From the NCBI GenBank assembly GCA_949746915.1, contig CATKEA010000243.1, positions 1 through 5,412 on the forward strand: a DNA stretch of 5,412 bases, read 5' to 3'. A program made the position numbers and the translations under genes. Shown one piece after another: positions 1 to 5,280 of this stretch. Position 1 is the stretch's first letter. Each line of letters starts with the position of its first letter. The notes under the pieces are model-generated. The model did not search any database and was not told the origin of the DNA. It saw nothing but the letters and a program-made list of their open reading frames with translations. This DNA is from an uncultured Bacilli bacterium (lineage in GTDB: Bacteria > Bacillota_I > Bacilli_A > RF39 > UBA660).

Positions 1-56
1 CTAATCAAGAATCTTATGATTTGTTAAAAGAACTTGGAATTCCTTTTAGAAAGTAA
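1..56 (+). CDS. rplE: Large-subunit ribosomal protein L5, C-terminal end (partial)
   Basis: Only the last 17 codons and the TAA stop (54-56) are inside the window, and the 5' part lies off the left edge. The frame beginning at base 3 reads [17 protein letters not shown]. This matches the end of bacterial L5, which typically closes with a 'LL..LG.PF.K' tail. L5 binds 5S rRNA in the central protuberance of the 50S subunit and contacts L18, encoded four genes downstream. Its position directly before rpsN is the standard spc order (rplN-rplX-rplE-rpsN). The call rests on the short tail plus context. The stop is followed after 13 bases by the rpsN start. Confidence 0.9.
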   Translation, partial: NQESYDLLKELGIPFRK

Positions 57-58
57 TT

Positions 59-63
59 GGAGG
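59..63 (+). promoter_or_regulatory. Shine-Dalgarno of rpsN, fixes the start at 70
   Basis: GGAGG lies 6 bases before the ATG at 70. It decides the start: an upstream in-frame ATG at 34 would add 12 residues not found in S14, would overlap the rplE coding end, and has no comparable site. The GGAGGAA (59-65) is flanked by TAATT (54-58) and AATTA (66-70), so the site could sit in the loop of a small 5-bp AU hairpin. Confidence 0.85.
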
Positions 64-69
64 AAAATT

Positions 70-255
70 ATGGCAAAAAAAAGTATGATCGTAAAAGCTA
101 ATAGAAAACAAAAATTTAAAGTACGTGAGTATTCAAGATGTTCAAGATGTGGTCGTCCACATGCTGTAATGAGCAAATTTGGAGTATGCCGTATTTGTTT
201 TAGAGAATTAGCACACAATGGACAAATACCAGGTGTTAAAAAGTCAAGCTGGTAA
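70..255 (+). CDS. rpsN: Small-subunit ribosomal protein S14, zinc-binding type Z
   Basis: This 61-residue protein is the short S14 form typical of Gram-positive bacteria (about 61 aa, against roughly 89-100 aa for the long form without zinc ligands). Cys24, Cys27, Cys40 and Cys43 form two CxxC pairs spaced as in the zinc-binding S14 family. The segment [10 protein letters not shown] and the ending PGVKKSSW are characteristic. S14 assembles late into the head of the 30S subunit near the decoding region and 16S helices there. The start at 70 gives the expected MAKKSM opening and is preceded by GGAGG. It sits between rplE and rpsH as in most Bacillota. In many Firmicutes a zinc-free S14 paralogue replaces this form under zinc starvation; whether one exists here cannot be seen. 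Confidence 0.97.
   Translation: MAKKSMIVKANRKQKFKVREYSRCSRCGRPHAVMSKFGVCRICFRELAHNGQIPGVKKSSW
132..150 (+). repeat. 9-bp perfect tandem duplication inside rpsN
   Basis: TTCAAGATG occurs twice in a row (132-140 and 141-149), followed by one more matching T. In frame it encodes Ser-Arg-Cys twice (residues 22-27), covering the first zinc CxxC pair. It probably reflects codon choice for a conserved R-C-x-R-C motif rather than a recent duplication, since the protein has normal S14 length. Confidence 0.7.
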
Positions 256-261
256 TTTGGG

Positions 262-268
262 AAGGAGG
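262..268 (+). promoter_or_regulatory. Shine-Dalgarno of rpsH
   Basis: AAGGAGG, 7 bases before the ATG at 276, is a strong site. Flanking bases 253-259 and 270-276 can pair with one A/G mismatch and one G-U pair, leaving the site in a 10-base loop. Confidence 0.85.
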
Positions 269-275
269 ATAAAGT

Positions 276-677
276 ATGGCTGTAGTAACAGATACAATCG
301 CTGATATGCTAACACGTATACGTAATGCAAATCAAATGCGATACACTGAAGTTAAGGTCCCTGCTTCTAAACTAAAATTAGAACTTGCAAGAATTTTAAA
401 AGAAGAAGGATTCATTAAAGATTACAAATTGTTAGATGAAAACGTACAAGGTATGATTTTATTAACATTAAAATATGGAGAAAACAAACAAAGAGTAATA
501 ACTGGATTAAAACGTATATCAAAACCAGGATTACGTGTTTATGCAAAAGCTGAAGAAGTTCCTAGAGTATTAAATGGTTTAGGAATTGCAATTATTTCAA
601 CATCTAAAGGAATTATGACTGATAAAGAAGCACGTCGTCAAAATTTAGGTGGAGAAGTTTTAGCTTATATTTGGTAA
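276..677 (+). CDS. rpsH: Small-subunit ribosomal protein S8
   Basis: The protein is 133 residues, close to the usual 130-132. The N-terminal segment ([14 protein letters not shown], residues 5-18) and the C-terminal segment (residues about 103-133, with [13 protein letters not shown] at 108-120 and GGEVLAYIW at the end) are the two family hallmarks. The C-terminal part carries the main 16S rRNA contacts. S8 binds the central domain of 16S rRNA (helix 21) early in 30S assembly. In E. coli it is also the translational repressor of the spc operon, acting at the start of rplE. That target region is outside this window, so feedback control cannot be judged here. The 20-base spacer after rpsN holds a strong AAGGAGG. 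Arginine is mostly CGT, as expected for a highly expressed gene. Confidence 0.98.
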   Translation: MAVVTDTIADMLTRIRNANQMRYTEVKVPASKLKLELARILKEEGFIKDYKLLDENVQGMILLTLKYGENKQRVITGLKRISKPGLRVYAKAEEVPRVLNGLGIAIISTSKGIMTDKEARRQNLGGEVLAYIW

Positions 678-686
678 AAAATTTAT

Positions 687-694
687 AAGGAGGT
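687..694 (+). promoter_or_regulatory. Shine-Dalgarno of rplF
   Basis: AAGGAGGT is a full-strength match to the 16S 3' end, 6 bases before the ATG at 701. Flanking ATTTATA (681-687) and TATCAAT (694-700) pair with one T/C mismatch, placing AGGAGG in a 6-base loop. Confidence 0.85.
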
Positions 695-700
695 ATCAAT

Positions 701-1240
701 ATGAGCCGTATAGGATTTAGAAAAATTGTAGTACCTGAAGGTGTTACAGTTACTATAGAAGATCATAATGTTACTGTTAAGGGACCTAAAGGTGAGTTAT
801 CAACAAGTATTGTGGAAAACATTACTGTTAAACAAGTTGAAAACGAACTAGAAGTATTAAGAAGTAACGAAGATCAAAATACAAAGGCTATGCATGGAAC
901 TACTAATGCTAATATCAAAAATATGATTGTTGGTGTTACAGAAGGATATGCAAAGAATCTTGAAATAATCGGTGTAGGATATCGTTTTACTGTAAAAGGA
1001 AATATCTTAGTAATTAGTGCAGGATATTCTCACCCAGTTGAAATGGCTATTCCAACAGGATTAACTGTTGAAAGTATCTCTAATACTGAAATAGTAGTTA
1101 AAGGTATTGATAAAATTCTAGTTGGTGAATTTGCTGCTAATGTTCGTAAAGTAAGACAACCTGAACCTTATAAAGGAAAAGGAATTCGTTATAAAGATGA
1201 ACATGTACGTCGCAAAGAAGGAAAGAAAGCTAGTAAATAG
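701..1240 (+). CDS. rplF: Large-subunit ribosomal protein L6
   Basis: The protein is 179 residues, the usual bacterial length. It has the two tandem L6 folds: the first about 8-82 (VKGPKGELS at 26-34, HGTT at 65-68), the second about 83-165. The family signature PEPYKGKGI is at 154-162, followed by a basic tail with VRRKEGK. L6 binds 23S rRNA helix 97 near the sarcin-ricin loop at the factor-binding site of the 50S subunit. One mild oddity: after HGTT the family usually has Arg, while here residue 69 is Asn (HGTTNANIKNM). The start follows AAGGAGGT at a good distance. The gene ends with TAG and an immediate in-frame TAA (1238-1243), a double stop. Confidence 0.98.
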   Translation: MSRIGFRKIVVPEGVTVTIEDHNVTVKGPKGELSTSIVENITVKQVENELEVLRSNEDQNTKAMHGTTNANIKNMIVGVTEGYAKNLEIIGVGYRFTVKGNILVISAGYSHPVEMAIPTGLTVESISNTEIVVKGIDKILVGEFAANVRKVRQPEPYKGKGIRYKDEHVRRKEGKKASK

Positions 1241-1267
1241 TAAGTAGAAGGGAGAATGTTTACTTAT
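1240..1267 (+). promoter_or_regulatory. Predicted hairpin displaying the rplR Shine-Dalgarno
   Basis: The whole rplF-rplR spacer (1241-1265) forms an inverted repeat. Bases 1241-1248 (TAAGTAGA) pair with 1259-1266 (TTTACTTA) through seven Watson-Crick pairs and one G-U, and an outer G1240-U1267 wobble can be added. The 10-base loop AGGGAGAATG (1249-1258) carries the GGGAG ribosome binding site. The first bases of the start codon at 1266 lie in the stem. The linear distance from site to ATG is 11 bases, long for this operon, so folding may matter. The stem has only one G-C pair and is probably weak. The pairing is seen; any regulatory role is inference. Confidence 0.4.
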
Positions 1268-1622
1268 GATAAATAAAGTATCTCGTAGTGAAATGCGTAA
1301 AGTAAGACACTCTAGAGTTAGAACTAAAGTATTTGGAACTTGTGAAATACCAAGACTATGCGTATTTAGATCTAATAAAAACATCAGCGCACAAATTATA
1401 GATGATGAAAATGGAATAACTTTAGTAAGTGCATCATCTCTAGCATTAAAACTAGAAAATGGTGGAAATATTGAAGCTGCTAAGAAAGTTGGAGAAAAAA
1501 TCGCTGAAGCAGCTAAAAAAGCCAAAATCACTAAAGTAGTATTCGATAGAGGTGGATACCTTTATCATGGACGTGTAGAAGCATTAGCTAATGCTGCACG
1601 TGAAAAAGGATTAGAATTCTAA
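1266..1622 (+). CDS. rplR: Large-subunit ribosomal protein L18
   Basis: The protein is 118 residues, about the usual 117-122. It has a basic N-terminal arm (residues 6-22, many Arg/Lys), then [18 protein letters not shown] (30-47) and the conserved [13 protein letters not shown] (92-104) ending in GLEF, all typical of bacterial L18. L18 binds 5S rRNA together with L5 and helps place it in the central protuberance of the 50S subunit. ATG 1266 is the only sensible start in frame. The GGGAG site is 11 bases upstream, inside the loop of a possible hairpin. An ATG at 1256 is out of frame and too close to the site. The gene ends with a double stop TAA TAG (1620-1625), the second overlapping the rpsE ribosome binding site. 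Confidence 0.97.
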   Translation: MINKVSRSEMRKVRHSRVRTKVFGTCEIPRLCVFRSNKNISAQIIDDENGITLVSASSLALKLENGGNIEAAKKVGEKIAEAAKKAKITKVVFDRGGYLYHGRVEALANAAREKGLEF

Positions 1623-1635
1623 TAGGAGGGTATTA
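1620..1635 (+). promoter_or_regulatory. rpsE Shine-Dalgarno in a short perfect inverted repeat
   Basis: AGGAGG (1624-1629) lies 5 bases before the rpsE ATG at 1635. TAATA (1620-1624), starting at the rplR stop, is the exact reverse complement of TATTA (1631-1635), which ends at the A of ATG. The loop is GGAGGG. The ribosome binding site is certain; the five-pair AU stem may be chance in AT-rich DNA. Confidence 0.6.
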
Positions 1636-2144
1636 TGCAAAACAATAAATTAGACCCTAAACAAAAATTATATGAAGAATTAGTAGTAGAAGTTAAGTCT
1701 GTTGTTAAAGTTAACAAAGGTGGACGTCAAAGAAGATTCTCTGCTACTGTAGTTGTTGGGGATAGAAAAGGTAAAGTTGGATTAGGTATCGGAAAAGCAA
1801 ACGAAGTACCTGATGCAATCAAAAAAGCAATTCAATCTGCTACTAAAAACGTAGTAAAAATACCTCTAGTTGATGGAAGAACAATCCAACACGAAGTTAT
1901 CGGTACAAATGGAGCTGCAAGAGTTTTATTAAAACCTGCTGTAGAAGGTACTGGAGTAATCGCTGGTGGAGCTGTTCGTGCAGTGTTAGAACTTGCTGGA
2001 GTTCGTGATATTGTATCTAAGTCACTTGGATCTCGTACTAAACTTAACATGGCTACTGCAACAATCAACGCACTTAAATCAGTAAAATCTGTAGAAGAAG
2101 TTGCTAGATTAAGAGGAAAATCAGTAGAGGAGTTGTTGGGATAA
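1635..2144 (+). CDS. rpsE: Small-subunit ribosomal protein S5
   Basis: The protein is 169 residues, normal for the family. The N-terminal double-stranded-RNA-binding-like domain (about 14-77) contains [20 protein letters not shown] (35-54) and EVPDAIKKA (57-65). The C-terminal domain (about 85-155) contains [19 protein letters not shown] (105-123) and the [12 protein letters not shown] segment. S5 sits on the back of the 30S subunit at the body-head hinge and affects decoding accuracy and mRNA unwinding. The loop KGGR (28-31), where spectinomycin-resistance changes map in other bacteria, is intact. The stop TAA shares its last base with the next start (TAATG). In most bacteria rpmD (L30) lies between rpsE and rplO; here nothing does. 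Confidence 0.98.
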   Translation: MQNNKLDPKQKLYEELVVEVKSVVKVNKGGRQRRFSATVVVGDRKGKVGLGIGKANEVPDAIKKAIQSATKNVVKIPLVDGRTIQHEVIGTNGAARVLLKPAVEGTGVIAGGAVRAVLELAGVRDIVSKSLGSRTKLNMATATINALKSVKSVEEVARLRGKSVEELLG

Positions 2145-2587
2145 TGAAATTACATGAACTAGAAAAAAATCCAGGAGCAAAACAAGAAAAACGTCGTGTT
2201 GGACGCGGACCTGGAAGTGGATTAGGAAAAACATGTGGTAAAGGTCATAAAGGACAAAATGCACGTAGTGGTGGTGGAGTAAAGGCAACATTTGAAGGTG
2301 GACAATTACCACTATATAGACGTTTACCAAAACGTGGATTTACAAACGCTAAATTCAAAGTAGAATATGCTGTTATCAATCTTTCAGATTTAAATAGATT
2401 TGAAGATGGTACAACAGTTACACCTGCTTTATTAAAAGAGACAGGACTAGTAAAAAAACAACTAGCTGGTATCAAAGTACTTGGAAATGGTGAACTTGAA
2501 AAAAAATTAACTATTCAAGCTAACAAATTTACAGCTAGTGCTATTGAAAAAATAGAAAAGTCAGGAAGTAAAGCAGAGGTGATCTAG
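2144..2587 (+). CDS. rplO: Large-subunit ribosomal protein L15
   Basis: The protein is 147 residues, the usual size. The extended N-terminal Gly/Arg/Lys-rich tail (13-46: [30 protein letters not shown]) threads into 23S rRNA. The globular C-terminal part ends with the family signature (about 110-141: [14 protein letters not shown], then the [10 protein letters not shown] stretch). L15 is a late-assembly 50S protein. The ATG overlaps the rpsE stop by one base. An AGGAG (2128-2132) inside the end of rpsE lies 11 bases upstream, so translation is probably coupled to rpsE. The gene follows rpsE directly without rpmD. It ends with TAG one base before the secY start. Confidence 0.98.
   Translation: MKLHELEKNPGAKQEKRRVGRGPGSGLGKTCGKGHKGQNARSGGGVKATFEGGQLPLYRRLPKRGFTNAKFKVEYAVINLSDLNRFEDGTTVTPALLKETGLVKKQLAGIKVLGNGELEKKLTIQANKFTASAIEKIEKSGSKAEVI
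2576..2584 (+). promoter_or_regulatory. Extended Shine-Dalgarno of secY
   Basis: GAGGTGATC is nine bases of uninterrupted complement to the usual bacterial 16S rRNA 3' end (GATCACCTC), extending past the normal core. It lies inside the last codons of rplO, with the GAGG 9 bases before the ATG at 2589. It may give secY initiation of its own despite the 1-base gap. The match assumes the standard 16S tail for this organism. Confidence 0.75.
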
Positions 2588-2588
2588 T

Positions 2589-3872
2589 ATGTTTCAAACA
2601 ATGAAACAACTATTCGCACCAACAAATAAAGACTTGCGTCAAAGAATAATGTTTACGTTGGTGGTACTATTGATCTTTGTAGTTGGAACAACAATAAAAG
2701 TTCCAGGTACACCTAATATTGGAACAGAAAGTTTAGGCTTTCTTGAACTAATTAACGCTATGGGTGGTGGAGCTCTAGAAAGATTTTCCATATTTGCATT
2801 AGGTGTTTCGCCATATATTTCGGCATCAATCATTATGCAATTATTGCAAATGGATATTGTTCCATATTTTAGCGAATTATCAAAACAAGGACCTGTTGGT
2901 CGTCAAAAAATAAATCAAATAACAAGATATGTTGGGCTTGTCTTTGCTTTTATACAAGGATTCGCCTTCTCATTTGCTTTCCTTTCTGGAGGAAACGCAT
3001 TTGATCATTTATATATTGCAACAATATTAACAGCTGGTACTGCTTTCTTACTATGGTTAGGAGATCAGATAACTCAAAAGGGAATTGGAAACGGTATATC
3101 ACTATTAATTATGGCTGGTATCGTTGCTTCCTTACCAAATATGTTTGTTGCAGCATTTGAGGGACTAGTAAAAAATTCTGACATTGCAATGTGGTTAGGA
3201 ATTGTACTATTCGTTCTTTATGTAATTATTTATTTCTTAATAATAATTGGTGTTATTTGGGTACAAGAAGCAGAAAGAAAAGTACCTATTCAATATGCCA
3301 ATAAATCGACAAGTGCTTATGGAGCTGCACAAAGCTTCATGCCAATCAAAATTAATTCAGCTGGTGTTATTCCAGTAATCTTTGCTTCAAGTTTATTAGC
3401 CATCCCTGCTACTATTGCTAATTTTATAAAGAATCAAGGATTCATTAGTTTTGTTAATAAGTATCTATCATATACTACTCCAGTAGGATTCTTGATATAT
3501 GTTGCACTTATCTTCTTCTTTGGATATTTTTATACATTTATCCAAATCAAACCAGAAGAATTATCAAAGAACTTACAACAAAGTGGAGGATATATTCCAG
3601 GAATTAGACCTGGGAAAGATACTGAAAAATATGTAGGAGGGATTTTATCTCATCTTACTGTAGTTGGATCTATCTTCCTTATTATAATTGCAGGACTTCC
3701 AATTATGTTTGCAACACTTGTAAATAGTATTCCAAGTATTACTTTATCATCAAGTGTTACAATCGGAGGTACAGGACTTTTAATCGTTGTTGGAGTTGCA
3801 CTTGAAACTTACAAACAATTAGAAGGAAGCTTAGTGACAAGAACGTATAAAAAGGGATATAGTCGTAGATAA
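2589..3872 (+). CDS. secY: Protein translocase subunit SecY
   Basis: This 427-residue polytopic membrane protein is of normal length for SecY (about 420-443). By hydrophobicity it shows ten segments near residues 19-36, 68-88, 113-133, 142-158, 168-190, 200-224, 258-278, 298-320, 354-376 and 386-406. Signatures include the plug and TM2 stretch (GGGALERFSIFALGVSPYIS at 59-78), WLGDQITQKGIGNGIS (156-171), the cytoplasmic loop QEAERKVPIQYA (226-237) and GGYIPGIRPGKDTEKY (333-348), which holds the loop Arg needed for SecA-driven export. SecY forms the SecYEG channel in the cytoplasmic membrane for secretion and membrane insertion. It starts one base after rplO and overlaps the adk start by one base (TAATG), the standard arrangement at the end of spc. 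Confidence 0.99.
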   Translation: MFQTMKQLFAPTNKDLRQRIMFTLVVLLIFVVGTTIKVPGTPNIGTESLGFLELINAMGGGALERFSIFALGVSPYISASIIMQLLQMDIVPYFSELSKQGPVGRQKINQITRYVGLVFAFIQGFAFSFAFLSGGNAFDHLYIATILTAGTAFLLWLGDQITQKGIGNGISLLIMAGIVASLPNMFVAAFEGLVKNSDIAMWLGIVLFVLYVIIYFLIIIGVIWVQEAERKVPIQYANKSTSAYGAAQSFMPIKINSAGVIPVIFASSLLAIPATIANFIKNQGFISFVNKYLSYTTPVGFLIYVALIFFFGYFYTFIQIKPEELSKNLQQSGGYIPGIRPGKDTEKYVGGILSHLTVVGSIFLIIIAGLPIMFATLVNSIPSITLSSSVTIGGTGLLIVVGVALETYKQLEGSLVTRTYKKGYSRR

Positions 3873-3874
3873 TG
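3852..3874 (+). promoter_or_regulatory. secY-adk coupled junction with weak, distant ribosome binding site
   Basis: The secY stop TAA (3870-3872) and adk ATG (3872-3874) share one base. The only purine-rich candidate is AAGGGA (3852-3857), about 14 bases upstream and not a full AGGAGG. Adk translation therefore probably depends on ribosomes finishing secY. AGGG (3853-3856) is complementary to CCCT (3892-3895) in the early adk coding region, which might mask the site when secY is not being translated. Confidence 0.5.
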
Positions 3875-4537
3875 AACATCGTATTACTAGCCCCTCCGGC
3901 AGCGGGGAAGGGAACACAAGCTCTAATACTTGCTAAAAAATTTGGTATTGTTCATATATCAACTGGGAATCTTTTTAGAGAAAGAATCAAAGTTGGTGAT
4001 GACTTAGGACATAGACTAGCCAATATTTTAGCAAGTGGTCTACTTGTGGAAGATGAAATTGTCTTACAAATCCTTGCATCTAGACTTGAAAAAGAAGACT
4101 GTCAAAATGGATTTATTTTAGATGGTTTTCCAAGAACAGTTAATCAAGGAGAATTACTTCAAGAATTATTAAACGCACAAAATAGAAAACTAGACTATGT
4201 CTTTTATCTAAATGTAGAAAAAGAAACATTAGAAAAAAGAGTATCAGGTAGAAGAATGTGTTCGAAATGTGGTAAAATTTATAACATTTATAACCCATCT
4301 TCAAAACCAGAAAAAGATGGTATCTGTGATATTTGTAAAAGTGAATTAGTAATAAGACCAGATGATAATATTGAATCTTATTCTAAAAGATATAATGAAT
4401 ATCAAACAAAAACAGTACCATTAATCAATTACTATCACAATAATAACTTACTTTATGAAATAGATGGTGATAGAAATGTAGATGAAATAACAGAAGAAAT
4501 AATATCTGTTATGAAAAGAGATGAATTAAATGATTAG
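3872..4537 (+). CDS. adk: Adenylate kinase with zinc-type LID and atypical P-loop
   Basis: Adenylate kinase interconverts ATP + AMP and 2 ADP in the cytoplasm. The 221-residue length fits the long-LID form (about 214-220). Seen in order: phosphate-binding loop APPAAGKGTQ (7-16, Lys13), AMP-site STGNLFR (30-36, Arg36), DGFPRT (84-89, Arg88), LID entry RVSGRR (123-128), zinc ligands Cys130, Cys133, Cys152 and Cys155 (CxxC-x18-CxxC), and IRPDDN with Arg162 and Arg173. Oddities: the family P-loop is normally GxPGxGKGT, but Gly7 and Gly10 are both Ala here, and the usual Asp of STGD is Asn33. The catalytic Lys and the arginines are kept, so an active enzyme is likely. All 13 Arg codons are AGA, unlike the CGT-rich ribosomal genes. 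The gene overlaps secY by 1 base and map by 8 bases. Confidence 0.97.
   Translation: MNIVLLAPPAAGKGTQALILAKKFGIVHISTGNLFRERIKVGDDLGHRLANILASGLLVEDEIVLQILASRLEKEDCQNGFILDGFPRTVNQGELLQELLNAQNRKLDYVFYLNVEKETLEKRVSGRRMCSKCGKIYNIYNPSSKPEKDGICDICKSELVIRPDDNIESYSKRYNEYQTKTVPLINYYHNNNLLYEIDGDRNVDEITEEIISVMKRDELND
3890..3912 (+). other. GC-rich island over the adk P-loop codons
   Basis: Nineteen of 23 bases are G or C, in a window that is otherwise strongly AT-rich. The codons CCT CCG GCA GCG GGG AAG encode P-P-A-A-G-K; CCG, GCG and GGG are rare elsewhere in the window. CCCC (3891-3894) can pair with GGGG (3904-3907) around a 9-base loop, and CCCT (3892-3895) can instead pair with the upstream AGGG before the adk start. 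The composition is seen directly; function is not known. Confidence 0.55.
4518..4537 (+). promoter_or_regulatory. adk-map overlapping junction
   Basis: The map ATG (4530-4532) lies 8 bases inside the end of adk, whose stop is TAG at 4535-4537. The nearest purine-rich site is GAGATGA (4518-4524), one change from the GAGGTGA seen at secY. It lies at a workable distance from the start. The overlap and modest site suggest translational coupling. Confidence 0.5.
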
Positions 4538-5276
4538 TATCAAAAGTAAAAGAGAAATAGAATTACTAAAGATAGCTGGTAATATCGTATATAAAACACA
4601 TCAGCATTTAATTCCATTTCTAAAAGAAGGAATAACCACTAAAGAATTAGATAAGATAGCAGAAGACTTTATCAGAAGTCAGGGTGCTACTCCATCTTTT
4701 AAAGGTTATCAAGGCTTTCCAGGATCAATCTGTATTAGTATTAACAATCAAGTAGTACATGGAATACCTGGAAAAAGAAAGCTAAAAAATGGAGATATTG
4801 TTTCAATTGATATTGGAGCATGTTTCAAAGGTTACCACGGTGACTCTGCATGGACTCATCCAGTTGGTGACATTAGTGAAGAAAAAAGATATCTTTTAGA
4901 GCACACTAAAAATGCTCTATTTGCTGGACTTAGTCAAATAAAACCAGGAAACAGGATTGGAGATATTGGGGCAGCTGTTGAGCAGTATGCAAAACTTCAC
5001 AAATTAGGCGTAGTCGAGGAATTAGTTGGACATGGTGTAGGTTCTCATTTGCATGAAGATCCAGAAGTTCCAAATTTTGGAGCACCAAATACTGGACCAA
5101 TATTAAAAGAAGGTATGGTTATAGCCGTCGAACCAATGTTAAATTTAGGAACCAAAGATATCTACATGTTAGATGATGATTGGACTATAGAAACAGCGGA
5201 TGGAAAACCTTCAGCACATTTTGAGCATACTGTTGTCGTAACTAAAGATGGATACCAAATTTTGACGGGAGAGTGA
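4530..5276 (+). CDS. map: Methionine aminopeptidase, type I
   Basis: Map removes the initiator methionine from nascent proteins when the second residue is small, after deformylation. The 248-residue length without an N-terminal extension or type II insert identifies the compact bacterial type Ia form. The five di-metal ligands of the pita-bread fold are present: Asp94 (SIDIGA), Asp105 (GYHGDSAWT), His168 ([10 protein letters not shown]), Glu201 (AVEPML) and Glu232 (HFEHTV). His77 (VVHGIP) and His175 of the substrate site are also present. The start at 4530 gives the usual [17 protein letters not shown] opening. The gene ends with TGA, which must act as stop because infA begins 4 bases later and no tryptophan in the window is encoded by TGA. 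All five Arg codons are AGA or AGG. In B. subtilis a small KOW-domain gene (ybzG) lies between map and infA; it is absent here. Confidence 0.98.
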   Translation: MISIKSKREIELLKIAGNIVYKTHQHLIPFLKEGITTKELDKIAEDFIRSQGATPSFKGYQGFPGSICISINNQVVHGIPGKRKLKNGDIVSIDIGACFKGYHGDSAWTHPVGDISEEKRYLLEHTKNALFAGLSQIKPGNRIGDIGAAVEQYAKLHKLGVVEELVGHGVGSHLHEDPEVPNFGAPNTGPILKEGMVIAVEPMLNLGTKDIYMLDDDWTIETADGKPSAHFEHTVVVTKDGYQILTGE

Positions 5277-5280
5277 AAAT

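Noticed and set aside
36..43. GGAATTCC palindrome at the end of rplE
   Set aside because: It encodes conserved Gly-Ile-Pro of the L5 tail. An 8-base palindrome in coding sequence has no further support as a site.
34..69. Upstream in-frame ATG extending rpsN by 12 residues
   Set aside because: It overlaps the conserved end of rplE, lacks a ribosome binding site and would give a non-family N-terminus. The ATG at 70 has GGAGG and the standard MAKKS start.
1256..1276. Six-codon mini-ORF (ATG 1256 to TAA 1276) overlapping the rplR start
   Set aside because: The ATG is only 1-2 bases from the ribosome binding site, too close for initiation, and lies out of frame. It is probably accidental.
1118..1531. 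Minus-strand open frame of 137 codons spanning the rplF-rplR junction
   Set aside because: It lies antisense to two well-identified ribosomal genes. The product is a Ser/Phe/Ile-rich low-complexity sequence expected from reading AT-rich coding DNA backwards, with no recognisable domain.
1832..2475. Minus-strand open frames opposite rpsE and rplO
   Set aside because: They mirror the codons of S5 and L15 and show no family features; the plus-strand genes fully explain the region.
2639..2833. Minus-strand open frame opposite the start of secY
   Set aside because: Shadow of the secY coding frame; short and without recognisable features.
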